Source: Verrucomicrobiota bacterium (GTDB taxonomy: Bacteria > Verrucomicrobiota > Verrucomicrobiia > Opitutales > Opitutaceae). From it: 9,810 bases of DNA. Of this stretch, positions 1 through 5,608 are shown piece after piece. The stretch covers positions 1 to 9,810 of the forward strand of contig JAEXPL010000294.1 of the NCBI GenBank assembly GCA_023446865.1. Direction: 5' to 3'. The notes beneath the pieces are model-generated. The model was given only the letters and a program-made list of their open reading frames with translations, was not told where the DNA came from and did no database searches. The position numbers and the translations under genes were made by a program. Position 1 is the first letter of the stretch, and each line of letters opens with the position of its first letter.

Positions 1-1255
1 GGTCGGTGCCGAGGACCGGTCCCCAGATCGTGACGTCGAACGTGAAGGTCTCGGGTGCGGCGCCGCGGACGGCGAGGGACTCGGTGTGGGTCTCGATCTC
101 GCGCCAGCCGTCGGGCGTGCGGTAGCGGCGCGGGTTGGCGGGATCGGTCTCGAGCACGACGAGGTCGGCGGTGTCGCTGCAGGCGTTGGTGAAGCCCCAG
201 GCCATGGCGCTGTTGGTGCCGATGATGAGGTTCGGGAGGCCGGGGAGGGTGAGGCCTTCGACTTGGCGGTAGTGGCGCGGGTCGGTGCGCCAGACCAGCG
301 TGGCGCGATACCAGATGTTGGGCAGGGCGAGGGCGAGGTGCGGGTCGTTGGCGAGGAGGGCGACGGCGCGGTTGCCGCGGCGCCCGTGGATCGCAAAGGC
401 GTTGCTGCCGGCGGCGGAGTCCGGGGCGTGGCGGAGTTGCTCGGCCCAGGCGGCGAAGAGGCGGGAGCCGAAGTCGGAGGCGGCGTGGTCGCTGGTGGCG
501 AGGGTTGCTGGCGGGAGGGGCTGGCTGGTGTTGGGCGTGGCGGGCGGAGTCATCAGCTCCGGCGAGGCCGGGAGCGCAGGCGGCTCAAGGCGCGAGTCGT
601 CGAGGGCGGCCTGGAAATCGTCCGCGGCGGAGAGGAGAAACTCGGCGGTGGCGGGAGCGAAGAGATCGCGGACGACGTTGCGCGAGAGCTCGGGCTCGCC
701 ATCGGTGCGTTGGAGGGTGAGCGCCAGCGTTGCGACCACGAGAAACGAATCCTCGGCGTTCCACGGTGCGGGCTGGGTGCGAAGGAGGTGGTATTCGAAC
801 GGGGGCGATTCGAGTTCGGAGAGACCGAGGGAGACACCGAACGCGTAGTCTTCGACGAGTTCACGCTGCGGCTCGGGAAGTTTCTCGAGGGCGGTGCGGG
901 CGACAGAGCGCAGTTGCAGGCGGCGGTGGCTGCGATCCATCGGCAGTGCGGCCGGCCCGAGGAGTTCGGCGAGTTCACCGGCGGCGGTGCGCCGGAGCAG
1001 GTCCATCTGGAAGAAGCGGTCCTGCGCGTGGGCGAAGCCGAGGAGCTTGGCGGCATCGCGGCGACTGCCGGCTTGGACGCGCACCATGCCATTGGCGTCG
1101 CGCTGGAGAGCCGCGATCGCGGAGAGCCCGGGTAGGACGATGCGGCTGCTGCGGTCGGGCAGGCTGCGGTAGAGCGGCACGAAGATGAACAGTGCCGCGA
1201 CAAGCAGCACGAAGGCGACGATCGAGGTGAGGAGGCGCAACCAGCGAGGGAACAT
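1..1255 (-). CDS. Penicillin acylase family protein (Ntn hydrolase), 3' end outside window
   Basis: The frame is open for 418 codons from an ATG at 1255 to the left edge without a stop, so the C-terminal part is missing. Residues about 8-28 form one hydrophobic segment (signal anchor or uncleaved signal), placing the enzyme on the periplasmic side of the membrane. Residues 50-100 carry the family's N-terminal signature: QRDANGMVRV, then GFAHAQDRFFQMDLLRRTAAGELAELLG in two adjoining blocks. A Pro/Ala-rich linker (about 223-258) precedes the self-cleavage site AAGSN. Ser284 is the expected N-terminal nucleophile after autoprocessing, followed by LLANDPHL (300-307) and WGFTN (353-357), which usually supplies the oxyanion-hole Asn. 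Members hydrolyse amide bonds such as beta-lactam side chains or acyl-homoserine lactones; the substrate cannot be read from sequence. No Shine-Dalgarno is seen before the ATG. Family assignment is firm, substrate unknown. Confidence 0.92.
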   Translation of the reverse strand, partial: MFPRWLRLLTSIVAFVLLVAALFIFVPLYRSLPDRSSRIVLPGLSAIAALQRDANGMVRVQAGSRRDAAKLLGFAHAQDRFFQMDLLRRTAAGELAELLGPAALPMDRSHRRLQLRSVARTALEKLPEPQRELVEDYAFGVSLGLSELESPPFEYHLLRTQPAPWNAEDSFLVVATLALTLQRTDGEPELSRNVVRDLFAPATAEFLLSAADDFQAALDDSRLEPPALPASPELMTPPATPNTSQPLPPATLATSDHAASDFGSRLFAAWAEQLRHAPDSAAGSNAFAIHGRRGNRAVALLANDPHLALALPNIWYRATLVWRTDPRHYRQVEGLTLPGLPNLIIGTNSAMAWGFTNACSDTADLVVLETDPANPRRYRTPDGWREIETHTESLAVRGAAPETFTFDVTIWGPVLGTD

Positions 1256-1309
1256 GATGGGAGGGCGCTGCGAAAACGGAGTGAGGCGGCGGAATCCGCG
1301 GAAGCTCCG

Positions 1310-1339
1310 GTATGGTGGTCCGGAGGCGGGCGGGGTCAA
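1310..1339 (-). promoter_or_regulatory. Possible sigma-70-like promoter for the acylase gene
   Basis: On the minus strand, TTGACC (1334-1339) is followed after 18 bases by CCATAC (1310-1315), about 55 bases upstream of the acylase ATG. The -35 match is good and the -10 match is poor. This is a visual match only and could be chance. Confidence 0.2.
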
Positions 1340-1490
1340 TCGCGGTTGCGGTGCAAGGATTTTCAAGTCGCACACAACGAGGGGTTTGCCGGTGCTGGAC
1401 TGGCGCCGCCAGCGGGTTTCCTCCGAGATTGGAATGGGCGATTACAATAAATTCTGCAAATGGCTGATCCCCGACCACTAGCGAACGGAT

Positions 1491-1514
1491 ACAAAAGCCC
1501 GACGTGTCGGGGCT
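1491..1514 (-). terminator. Terminator-like hairpin facing the acylase gene
   Basis: Read on the minus strand, AGCCC-c-GAC pairs with GTC-GGGCT around a very short loop and is followed by TTTTGT, the layout of a rho-independent terminator. It lies 28 bases upstream of the GNAT start, where no minus-strand gene needs it. It could block antisense transcription out of the GNAT gene, act in the GNAT 5' leader, or be a decayed palindromic repeat. Confidence 0.35.
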
Positions 1515-1541
1515 GGACGGCGCCCTAAGCTTGCCCTCGCC

Positions 1542-2216
1542 ATGTGCACTTCGCTCCAGTTCCGCCGCTCGTCGGACGAGTACGACCAGTCGGCGCTGAT
1601 TCGTGAGATGTTGGCCCTCGACCGGGAACTCTACCTGACCGCCACGGAGGAGGATCTCGGCAACCAGGACTATTGGCGCGAGCGCTTTGAGCGGTGCCCG
1701 GAATCGCTCAGCCTCGCCCGTCAACGCGACGGACGGCTGGCCGGCTACTACCAGTTTCTGCCGATCACCGCGGCCTTCCGCGACGAAGTGATCGCGGGTC
1801 GGGCGCACGACGGGCGGATTCCTCTCGAGGCGATCGTCTCGTACCAACAGCCCGCGCAACCCTACCACCTGTATCTGTGCTCGATGGCGGTACGGCCGGA
1901 ATGGCATCGGCGCGGGGTCGCGAGCCGCCTCTATCGTGAGGAGGTCGCGTTCCAGCGACGTTTGGCGACGGAGGGGCACCGGGCGCTGTCGCTGTTGAGC
2001 GTGGTCTGGTCGCCCTGCGGCGCGAAGTTCTTCGAGCGCCTGAAGCTCCCGCTCGTCGCCCACGATCTGGCCGGGCGGCCGGTGCACGAGCGAGTTCTGG
2101 TCGCCGGCGAACTGCCGGAGTTGCCGCAATCGCGTTCCGCTCCTGTGCCGGAGCCGGTGTTGGCGGAGGCGGGGTGGTCGGGATTCGCGGCGAACGCGCT
2201 GGTCAGCGCGGCGTGA
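1542..2216 (+). CDS. GNAT family N-acetyltransferase
   Basis: This 224-residue protein is a member of the Gcn5-related N-acetyltransferase superfamily, which transfers an acetyl group from acetyl-CoA to an amine. The acetyl-CoA-binding motif A is visible at residues 109-131: a beta strand HLYLCSMAV, then PEWHRRGVASRLY, where H-R-R-G-V-A fills the Q/R-x-x-G-x-A/G pyrophosphate loop. The segment SPCGAKFFERLKLPLV (157-172) matches the usual motif B, in which a residue near the end of the chain sits beside the cofactor ('the neighbour who moved' helix FFERL). The N-terminal 100 residues probably define the substrate pocket and show no known motif. The start is the first ATG in frame; no clear ribosome-binding site precedes it. 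Its last 14 bases overlap the convergent lipoprotein gene. The substrate is unknown. Confidence 0.85.
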   Translation: MCTSLQFRRSSDEYDQSALIREMLALDRELYLTATEEDLGNQDYWRERFERCPESLSLARQRDGRLAGYYQFLPITAAFRDEVIAGRAHDGRIPLEAIVSYQQPAQPYHLYLCSMAVRPEWHRRGVASRLYREEVAFQRRLATEGHRALSLLSVVWSPCGAKFFERLKLPLVAHDLAGRPVHERVLVAGELPELPQSRSAPVPEPVLAEAGWSGFAANALVSAA

Positions 2217-2793
2217 GCGACGGCAACGTCTTCAAGAGGCGCTCGGCGAGCTGGCGCAGCTGAAGGTCGCTCGCTGGCGAGCGGCCGGTCGCGCGGGCGG
2301 ACCAGAGAATGGTGCCGTCGGCGGAGTCGGCGAGGAACGCACCGAGGACCGGGGCGTCGTCCTTGGTGTTCGCAGCGGTGCCGAGGTGAACGAAGAACAG
2401 CAGTCGCGGCGCATTGGGCTGAAGATAGGAAAGCGGCCGGGCGGCGGCGGGCACCGGTTCGCCGGCGGCGACGGCAGCGGCAAGACGGACGGCGAGGTAG
2501 CCACCCTCTCCGCTCGGTGGTGAGGTCTCGGCGCCGCGGACCTCGAAGCCGCGCGCGCGGAGCAGATCGCGCAGGGCGAGCGCGAGACTGCCGGCTTGGG
2601 CGCGGCCGGCGCCGTTCGGGCTGGCTTGATCGACGTAGATGTTGAGGGAACGCGATCGGCCGGCGTGCTCCAGGAGCACGGCGACGGGACTTTCTGCCGG
2701 AGGCTGGGAGGTGGCGGCGGTCTCACCAGTGCGATGGACGCAAGCAGTCGTCAGCAGGCACGCGGCGACGAGGACGGGGAGGGCGAGGCGCAT
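2203..2793 (-). CDS. Small predicted lipoprotein, function unknown
   Basis: A 196-residue protein begins MRLALPVLVAACLLTTAC. The hydrophobic run and the L-T-T-A-C18 lipobox indicate export and lipid attachment at Cys18; an alternative V-A-A-C at Cys12 would leave an unusually short signal. A low-complexity spacer (19-36) leads into an alpha/beta domain. The part from about 125 to 196 (LLFFVHLGT, then VLGAFLADSADGTILWSARATG, then a helix ending LLKTLP, shown here in pieces) has the look of outer-membrane-associated lipoproteins whose C-terminus reads DG-x-x-LW-x-A. I cannot name the family with confidence. The reading frame extends upstream to 3447, but the start at 2793 is chosen because it gives the signal peptide and does not overlap the divergent phosphoesterase gene. 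It converges on the GNAT gene with a 14-bp overlap. Confidence 0.75.
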   Translation of the reverse strand: MRLALPVLVAACLLTTACVHRTGETAATSQPPAESPVAVLLEHAGRSRSLNIYVDQASPNGAGRAQAGSLALALRDLLRARGFEVRGAETSPPSGEGGYLAVRLAAAVAAGEPVPAAARPLSYLQPNAPRLLFFVHLGTAANTKDDAPVLGAFLADSADGTILWSARATGRSPASDLQLRQLAERLLKTLPSLTPR

Positions 2794-2902
2794 GGCGGGG
2801 GTGGTTGCCCGCAGGCTGGCCGTGGCGTCTGGGGCCGCCAACGGGAAAAGAGCTGCGCGCGCCCGGAACCGTGGCCAAGCTTCCACGGTCGCCCCAATTC
2901 GC

Positions 2903-3343
2903 ATGCGCATCGCCGTGATCTCCGACACCCACGACCGCCTGCCGAGCGGTCTTCCTGCGCGCCTCCGCGGCGCGACGGAGATCTGGCATCTGGGCGATGT
3001 CTGCCTGCCGGGCACGCTCGCACCGCTCGAGGAGCTCGGCGTACCGCTGCAGATCGTGCGCGGCAACTGCGATTGGTCGGGCCAATGGCCGGAGACGATC
3101 ACCGTGGAGCGGCGCGGGGTGCGCTTCCACCTTGTGCACATCCCGCCGTGGCGCGGACCGAAGGGCATCGCGGCGTTGCTGCACGGCCACACCCACGTGC
3201 CCCGCGACGAGACCGACCCGCTCGGCGTGCGCTGGCTCAATCCCGGCTGCATCTCCCACGCCCATCGCGGCGCGCCGCCGAGTTTCGCGTGGCTGGAGTT
3301 TGGAGACAAAGGGGGCTGGACCTGGAGCCTCGAACGGCTCTGA
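2903..3343 (+). CDS. YfcE/MJ0936-type metallophosphoesterase, compact
   Basis: A 146-residue cytoplasmic calcineurin-like phosphoesterase. The metal-binding motifs appear in order: SDTHD (7-11, D8 and H10), HLGDVC (29-34, D32), RGNCDW (53-58, N55), a histidine H79 in LVHIPPW where relatives usually have HG, and HGHTHV (94-99, H96 and H98), then LNPGCIS (112-118), a typical family ending. These residues bind two divalent metals and hydrolyse phosphodiesters; the physiological substrate of this branch is mostly unknown. Relatives are commonly 155-185 residues. The loop between H79 and GHTH is short here. The frame is open upstream to 2639, but the ATG at 2903 begins directly with MRIAVISDTH, the normal family start. 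It is divergent from the lipoprotein gene across a 109-base gap. Confidence 0.9.
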   Translation: MRIAVISDTHDRLPSGLPARLRGATEIWHLGDVCLPGTLAPLEELGVPLQIVRGNCDWSGQWPETITVERRGVRFHLVHIPPWRGPKGIAALLHGHTHVPRDETDPLGVRWLNPGCISHAHRGAPPSFAWLEFGDKGGWTWSLERL

Positions 3344-3356
3344 GCCTGGAAGGCGA

Positions 3357-3425
3357 GGAGGGCCGAGTGTCGAGTGGCGCCTTCATAGCGGGCCACCGCG
3401 GTGAGGTGGCCCTCCGAACTCGGCC
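3357..3425. repeat. Composite palindromic repeat between phosphoesterase and metallopeptidase genes
   Basis: An 8-bp perfect stem GGGCCACC (3390-3397) / GGTGGCCC (3405-3412) encloses a 7-base loop. It is flanked by GGAGGGCC (3357-3364), which can pair with GGCCCTCC (3408-3415), and by GGCCGAGT (3361-3368), which can pair with ACTCGGCC (3418-3425), so alternative folds exist. The core is a copy of the hairpin at 9411-9433 in larC: read on the minus strand they differ at three of 23 bases, two of which are a C-G to G-C exchange across the stem. It has no T tract and is better read as a REP-like repeat than a terminator. Confidence 0.65.
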
Positions 3426-3535
3426 GGGTCGACGAGCGGGCCGGCACGAGCCGGTTCAGGCGGGGACCTCAGGCGGTTCGCACTCGCGCGTTTTCGGCTT
3501 TTCCCACGCGCGGTGCGCCGGCAAGACGGAGGCCG

Positions 3536-4324
3536 GTGCCCAGCCTTGATCAGCAATGGTTCGACTTCGGTTCCGCCGCGCCCGTCGCGACGGAGGTCGC
3601 TCCGCCGCCGTTGTTCGTGGAGACGCCGCCACCCGCGCCGGAACGAATCGGGGTGGATGGCACGGAGGTCGAGGTGCGCCGCAGTCCGAAGGCCTCGCGC
3701 TACCGCCTGAGCGTGGGCCGCGACGGCGCCGCGGTGTTGACGATTCCGTTACGCGGTTCCGAGCGCCAGGCCCGCCAGTTTCTCGAGACCCAGCGCGACT
3801 GGCTGGAGCGCACGCGCAGCCGGCTGGCGCAGCTGCCGCGCAGCGCGACGGTGTGGACGCTCGGCACCAGCGTGCTCTGGCGCGGCGAGTGGCGGCAGAT
3901 CGAGCGCGCGCCGGAGGAGGCGACACCGCACGTGCGGATCGGGCCCGAGCGCTTCCGCGTCCGCAGCCCCGAGGGCGACCTGCGGCCCACGCTCGAGGCG
4001 CATTTCCGCCGGCAGGCGCGCATCGAGCTGCCGCCGCGCACGTGGGAGCTGGCCGCGGTGACCGGCGTGGAGGTGCGCGAGGTTTCGGTACGCGACCAGC
4101 GCACGCGTTGGGGCTCGTGCTCCTCGACCGGCACGATCTCGCTGAACTGGCGGCTGGTGCAGGCGCCCGCCTTCGCCGCCGACTACATCATCCTGCACGA
4201 GCTCATGCACGTGCGGGAGATGAACCACTCCGACCGTTTCTGGGCGCTGGTCGAGGCCGTGTGCCCGGAATGGCGCGACGCCGAACGCTGGCTCAAGAAC
4301 CACGGCGGCGCGCTCGGGCTGTAG
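3536..4324 (+). CDS. YgjP/DUF45-type zinc metallopeptidase (M48-like fold)
   Basis: A 262-residue protein (from GTG 3536) with the zinc-binding motif HELMH (221-225) and the third ligand supplied by H231 in MNHSDRFW, exactly the YgjP-like pattern HELxH-x(5)-H-S-x-x-F-W. The preceding block RWGSCSSTGTISLNWRL (191-207) is the other family hallmark. The N-terminal beta-rich region (about 38-130) is the usual DUF45 (WLM-related) lead-in; residues 10-36 are Pro/Ala rich. No signal peptide is seen, so it is probably cytoplasmic. The substrate is unknown for this family. The start is uncertain: an in-frame ATG at 3401 would add 45 Arg-rich residues translated from a palindromic repeat, so GTG 3536 is preferred. 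GGAGG lies at 3528-3532, only 3 bases before it, which is closer than ideal. Confidence 0.87.
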   Translation: MPSLDQQWFDFGSAAPVATEVAPPPLFVETPPPAPERIGVDGTEVEVRRSPKASRYRLSVGRDGAAVLTIPLRGSERQARQFLETQRDWLERTRSRLAQLPRSATVWTLGTSVLWRGEWRQIERAPEEATPHVRIGPERFRVRSPEGDLRPTLEAHFRRQARIELPPRTWELAAVTGVEVREVSVRDQRTRWGSCSSTGTISLNWRLVQAPAFAADYIILHELMHVREMNHSDRFWALVEAVCPEWRDAERWLKNHGGALGL

Positions 4325-4340
4325 GTGAATCGGCGGCGGC

Positions 4341-4364
4341 GTAGGTCGCTGCTTCAGCGCGACC
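4341..4364 (+). repeat. REP-like palindrome, GTAG-headed, left partner of an inverted pair
   Basis: Starts with GTAG and folds as GGTCG-CTG / CAG-CGACC with a small bulge, or around a TTCA tetraloop (GC-TTCA-GC). It lies 16 bases after the metallopeptidase stop codon. The 24-base unit matches 18 of 24 bases of the inverted copy at 4414-4437. A 5' GTAG followed by an imperfect palindrome is the known signature of REP sequences mobilised by Y1-type RAYT transposases; no such gene is in this window. It might also help end transcription of the peptidase gene, though no T tract follows. Confidence 0.6.
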
Positions 4365-4413
4365 CTTTGGGTGCGCTAGTCGTGCCTGTTGTGGGAACGG
4401 AACCGGGCAGGTG

Positions 4414-4437
4414 AGTCGCCCTGAAGGGATGACCTAC
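4414..4437 (-). repeat. REP-like palindrome, GTAG-headed, right (inverted) partner
   Basis: Read on the minus strand it starts GTAGGTC and folds CCC-TTCA-GGG. Against the copy at 4341-4364, base pair G-C next to the loop is replaced by C-G and the next pair changes from T-G to C-G, so the fold is kept while the sequence changes. The two copies face each other across 49 bases, the arrangement known as a BIME in other bacteria. Confidence 0.55.
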
Positions 4438-4507
4438 GGCCGGAGCGCCGAGCGGTGACGAACTTCATGCTGGCGGCCCGTCGGCCGGTGCCTGAGATGT
4501 GGATGCG

Positions 4508-5515
4508 ATGAAACCCCTGACCGCGCTGATGATCGCTGCGATGGCGGCGGTGCGCGTCTTTGGCACCGCTCAGGTGCCGGACAAGCTGATCCTCGACGGC
4601 GAGGAAGTGCCGCTGTTCGAGAACCCGCTGGAGGCTTTCTGGCCAGATGGCCAAGGTCGGCCAAACATCGAGGCGGTCGGGCTCCCTCGGGAAGAGATCA
4701 TCATTTCATCGAACAACTGGCGCGGCTATGTGGCCGAATGGGCGATTCGTGGTGACCGGCTCTTTCTGACCGATCTGTCGAGAAGGTGTGGCATACCGAA
4801 GTGGCGGGCGTGGATGAAACCATGGGCGGATGACGAATATCGGAGTGTGCCCATGGAATTGGTCCTGCCGGGTAAGGAGCTCCCAGTCTTTGCTGAGTGG
4901 TACTCCGGTCGGCTGAAGATTCCTCAGGGCAAAATGACCCGCTACGTGCACATGGGGTATGGCTCCGAGTACGAGCGGGAGTTGCTGATCGAGATCAAGA
5001 ACGGCGTCGTGATCGGGCGTGCGGAGATCTCCAACGCGGGCAAGAACGAGTTCCGCTCGGTCCCCGATCTCGAATGGTGCGCCTTGGCCAAGGAGGTCGA
5101 AGACAAGGGCGACTGGATTGATGTGCGGTTGTTTGCCACGCGACGATTGCAGGAGTTGATCCGGACCGGCGAAGAGTTTCGGACACGCGGGGTCTTCTTC
5201 CGTCACGACGACGCCAAGGTGGCGGCGTCCTTGGTCGTCTTTGAGACGCGCAAGACGAAGGCCGACAATTTCCCGATCCACAAGCTACCGGCGGATGTCG
5301 CGGTGAAAGACGGTTCGCACGTCGAGGTGACGGCACGGTTCGTGGTAGTCGACAACGTACCGGAACTCCATGTGTCAGCGATTCGCGAGCTCAAGGGCGG
5401 TGAGTCGATGCACGCGGCGAGTTTCCCTGCCGAATGGGAGAAGCTGCAAGCCGAGGCCGAGGCGGAGAAGGCTGCCGGGGTGCAGAAACCGACCGAGCCG
5501 GCCAAGAAGGACTGA
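4508..5515 (+). CDS. Secreted protein of unknown function
   Basis: A 335-residue protein with an N-terminal signal-like segment MKPLTALMIAAMAAVRVFG, probably exported. Residues 35-90 read PLFENPLEAFW, RPNI, then NNWRGYVAEWAIRGDRLFLTDL, and 128-156 read VFAEWYSGRLKIPQGKM, YVHMGYGSEYE. I recognise this as a recurrent pattern in uncharacterised bacterial proteins but know no function for it. Residues about 225-295 are a run of beta strands that could form an OB-like barrel, an inference from strand pattern only. The last 30 residues are a charged Ala/Glu/Lys helix or tail. ATG 4508 is preferred because the signal segment starts there; GTG 4499 in the same frame would add three residues. Its stop codon lies in the left arm of a hairpin (5512-5535). 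It is convergent with the lar genes, and was directly adjacent to larB if the insertion model below is right. Confidence 0.75.
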   Translation: MKPLTALMIAAMAAVRVFGTAQVPDKLILDGEEVPLFENPLEAFWPDGQGRPNIEAVGLPREEIIISSNNWRGYVAEWAIRGDRLFLTDLSRRCGIPKWRAWMKPWADDEYRSVPMELVLPGKELPVFAEWYSGRLKIPQGKMTRYVHMGYGSEYERELLIEIKNGVVIGRAEISNAGKNEFRSVPDLEWCALAKEVEDKGDWIDVRLFATRRLQELIRTGEEFRTRGVFFRHDDAKVAASLVVFETRKTKADNFPIHKLPADVAVKDGSHVEVTARFVVVDNVPELHVSAIRELKGGESMHAASFPAEWEKLQAEAEAEKAAGVQKPTEPAKKD

Positions 5516-5535
5516 GCCGCCACGCGCCGGCTCAG
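5512..5535. terminator. Hairpin shared by convergent gene ends
   Basis: CTGAGCCG (5512-5519) pairs perfectly with CGGCTCAG (5528-5535) around an 8-base loop. The left arm contains the TGA of the secreted-protein gene and the right arm contains, on the opposite strand, the TGA of the displaced larB end. It looks like a bidirectional terminator or stop hairpin, but neither side has a T tract, so intrinsic termination is uncertain. Confidence 0.45.
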
Positions 5536-5538
5536 GCG

Positions 5539-5561
5539 AGCGGGTTGATCGTGCTGGCGGC
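5539..5561. repeat. Left 23-bp direct repeat: displaced larB 3' end (attachment-site-like)
   Basis: The core GGTTGATCGTGCTGGCGGC (5543-5561) recurs exactly at 7495-7513 in the same orientation; with four more bases at the left, 22 of 23 match. Read on the minus strand in LarB's frame this copy gives A-A-S-T-I-N-P-L-A followed by TGA (5532-5534), against A-A-S-T-I-N-R-L-G and TAA in the intact gene. It is therefore a second, coding-like larB terminus without the rest of larB, best explained as the original gene end separated by an insertion. Confidence 0.75.
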
Positions 5562-5608
5562 CGCACTGTCGTAGCATAACACTCTGCCCTGTCCGGATCA
5601 ATCTACCC

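Larger units (their letters stand above)
1256..1541. other. Divergent intergenic region between acylase and GNAT genes
   Basis: This 286-base gap separates two divergently transcribed genes and is AT-richer than its surroundings near 1435-1470. It contains a near-perfect dyad CTGGCG-c-CGCCAG (1400-1412), a good -10-like TACAAT on the plus strand (1443-1448) without a matching -35 box, and a hairpin at 1496-1514. A short plus-strand open frame (1185-1481) has no recognisable protein features and was not accepted. No tRNA or small-RNA signature was recognised. Confidence 0.5.

Noticed and set aside
86..1135. Long plus-strand open frame of 349 codons
   Set aside because: It lies wholly opposite the acylase gene, is extremely Gly/Glu/Val/Arg rich with no domain, and is a product of high GC codon bias.
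1381..1514. Possible tRNA or structured RNA in the acylase-GNAT gap
   Set aside because: There are short dyads, but no T-loop GTTCGANTC-like block or acceptor pairing could be found.
975..2129. Minus-strand open frame of 384 codons across acylase start, intergenic region and GNAT gene
   Set aside because: It is antisense to the GNAT motifs and runs through an intergenic region; composition is Arg/Pro rich and no family is recognisable.
2203..3447. Full 414-codon minus-strand frame as a single protein
   Set aside because: The N-terminal half is antisense to the phosphoesterase gene; the signal peptide and lipobox begin at 2793, giving the real start.
3401..3535. ATG 3401 as the metallopeptidase start
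   Set aside because: It would place the N-terminus in a palindromic repeat and add an Arg-rich segment not typical of YgjP-like proteins.
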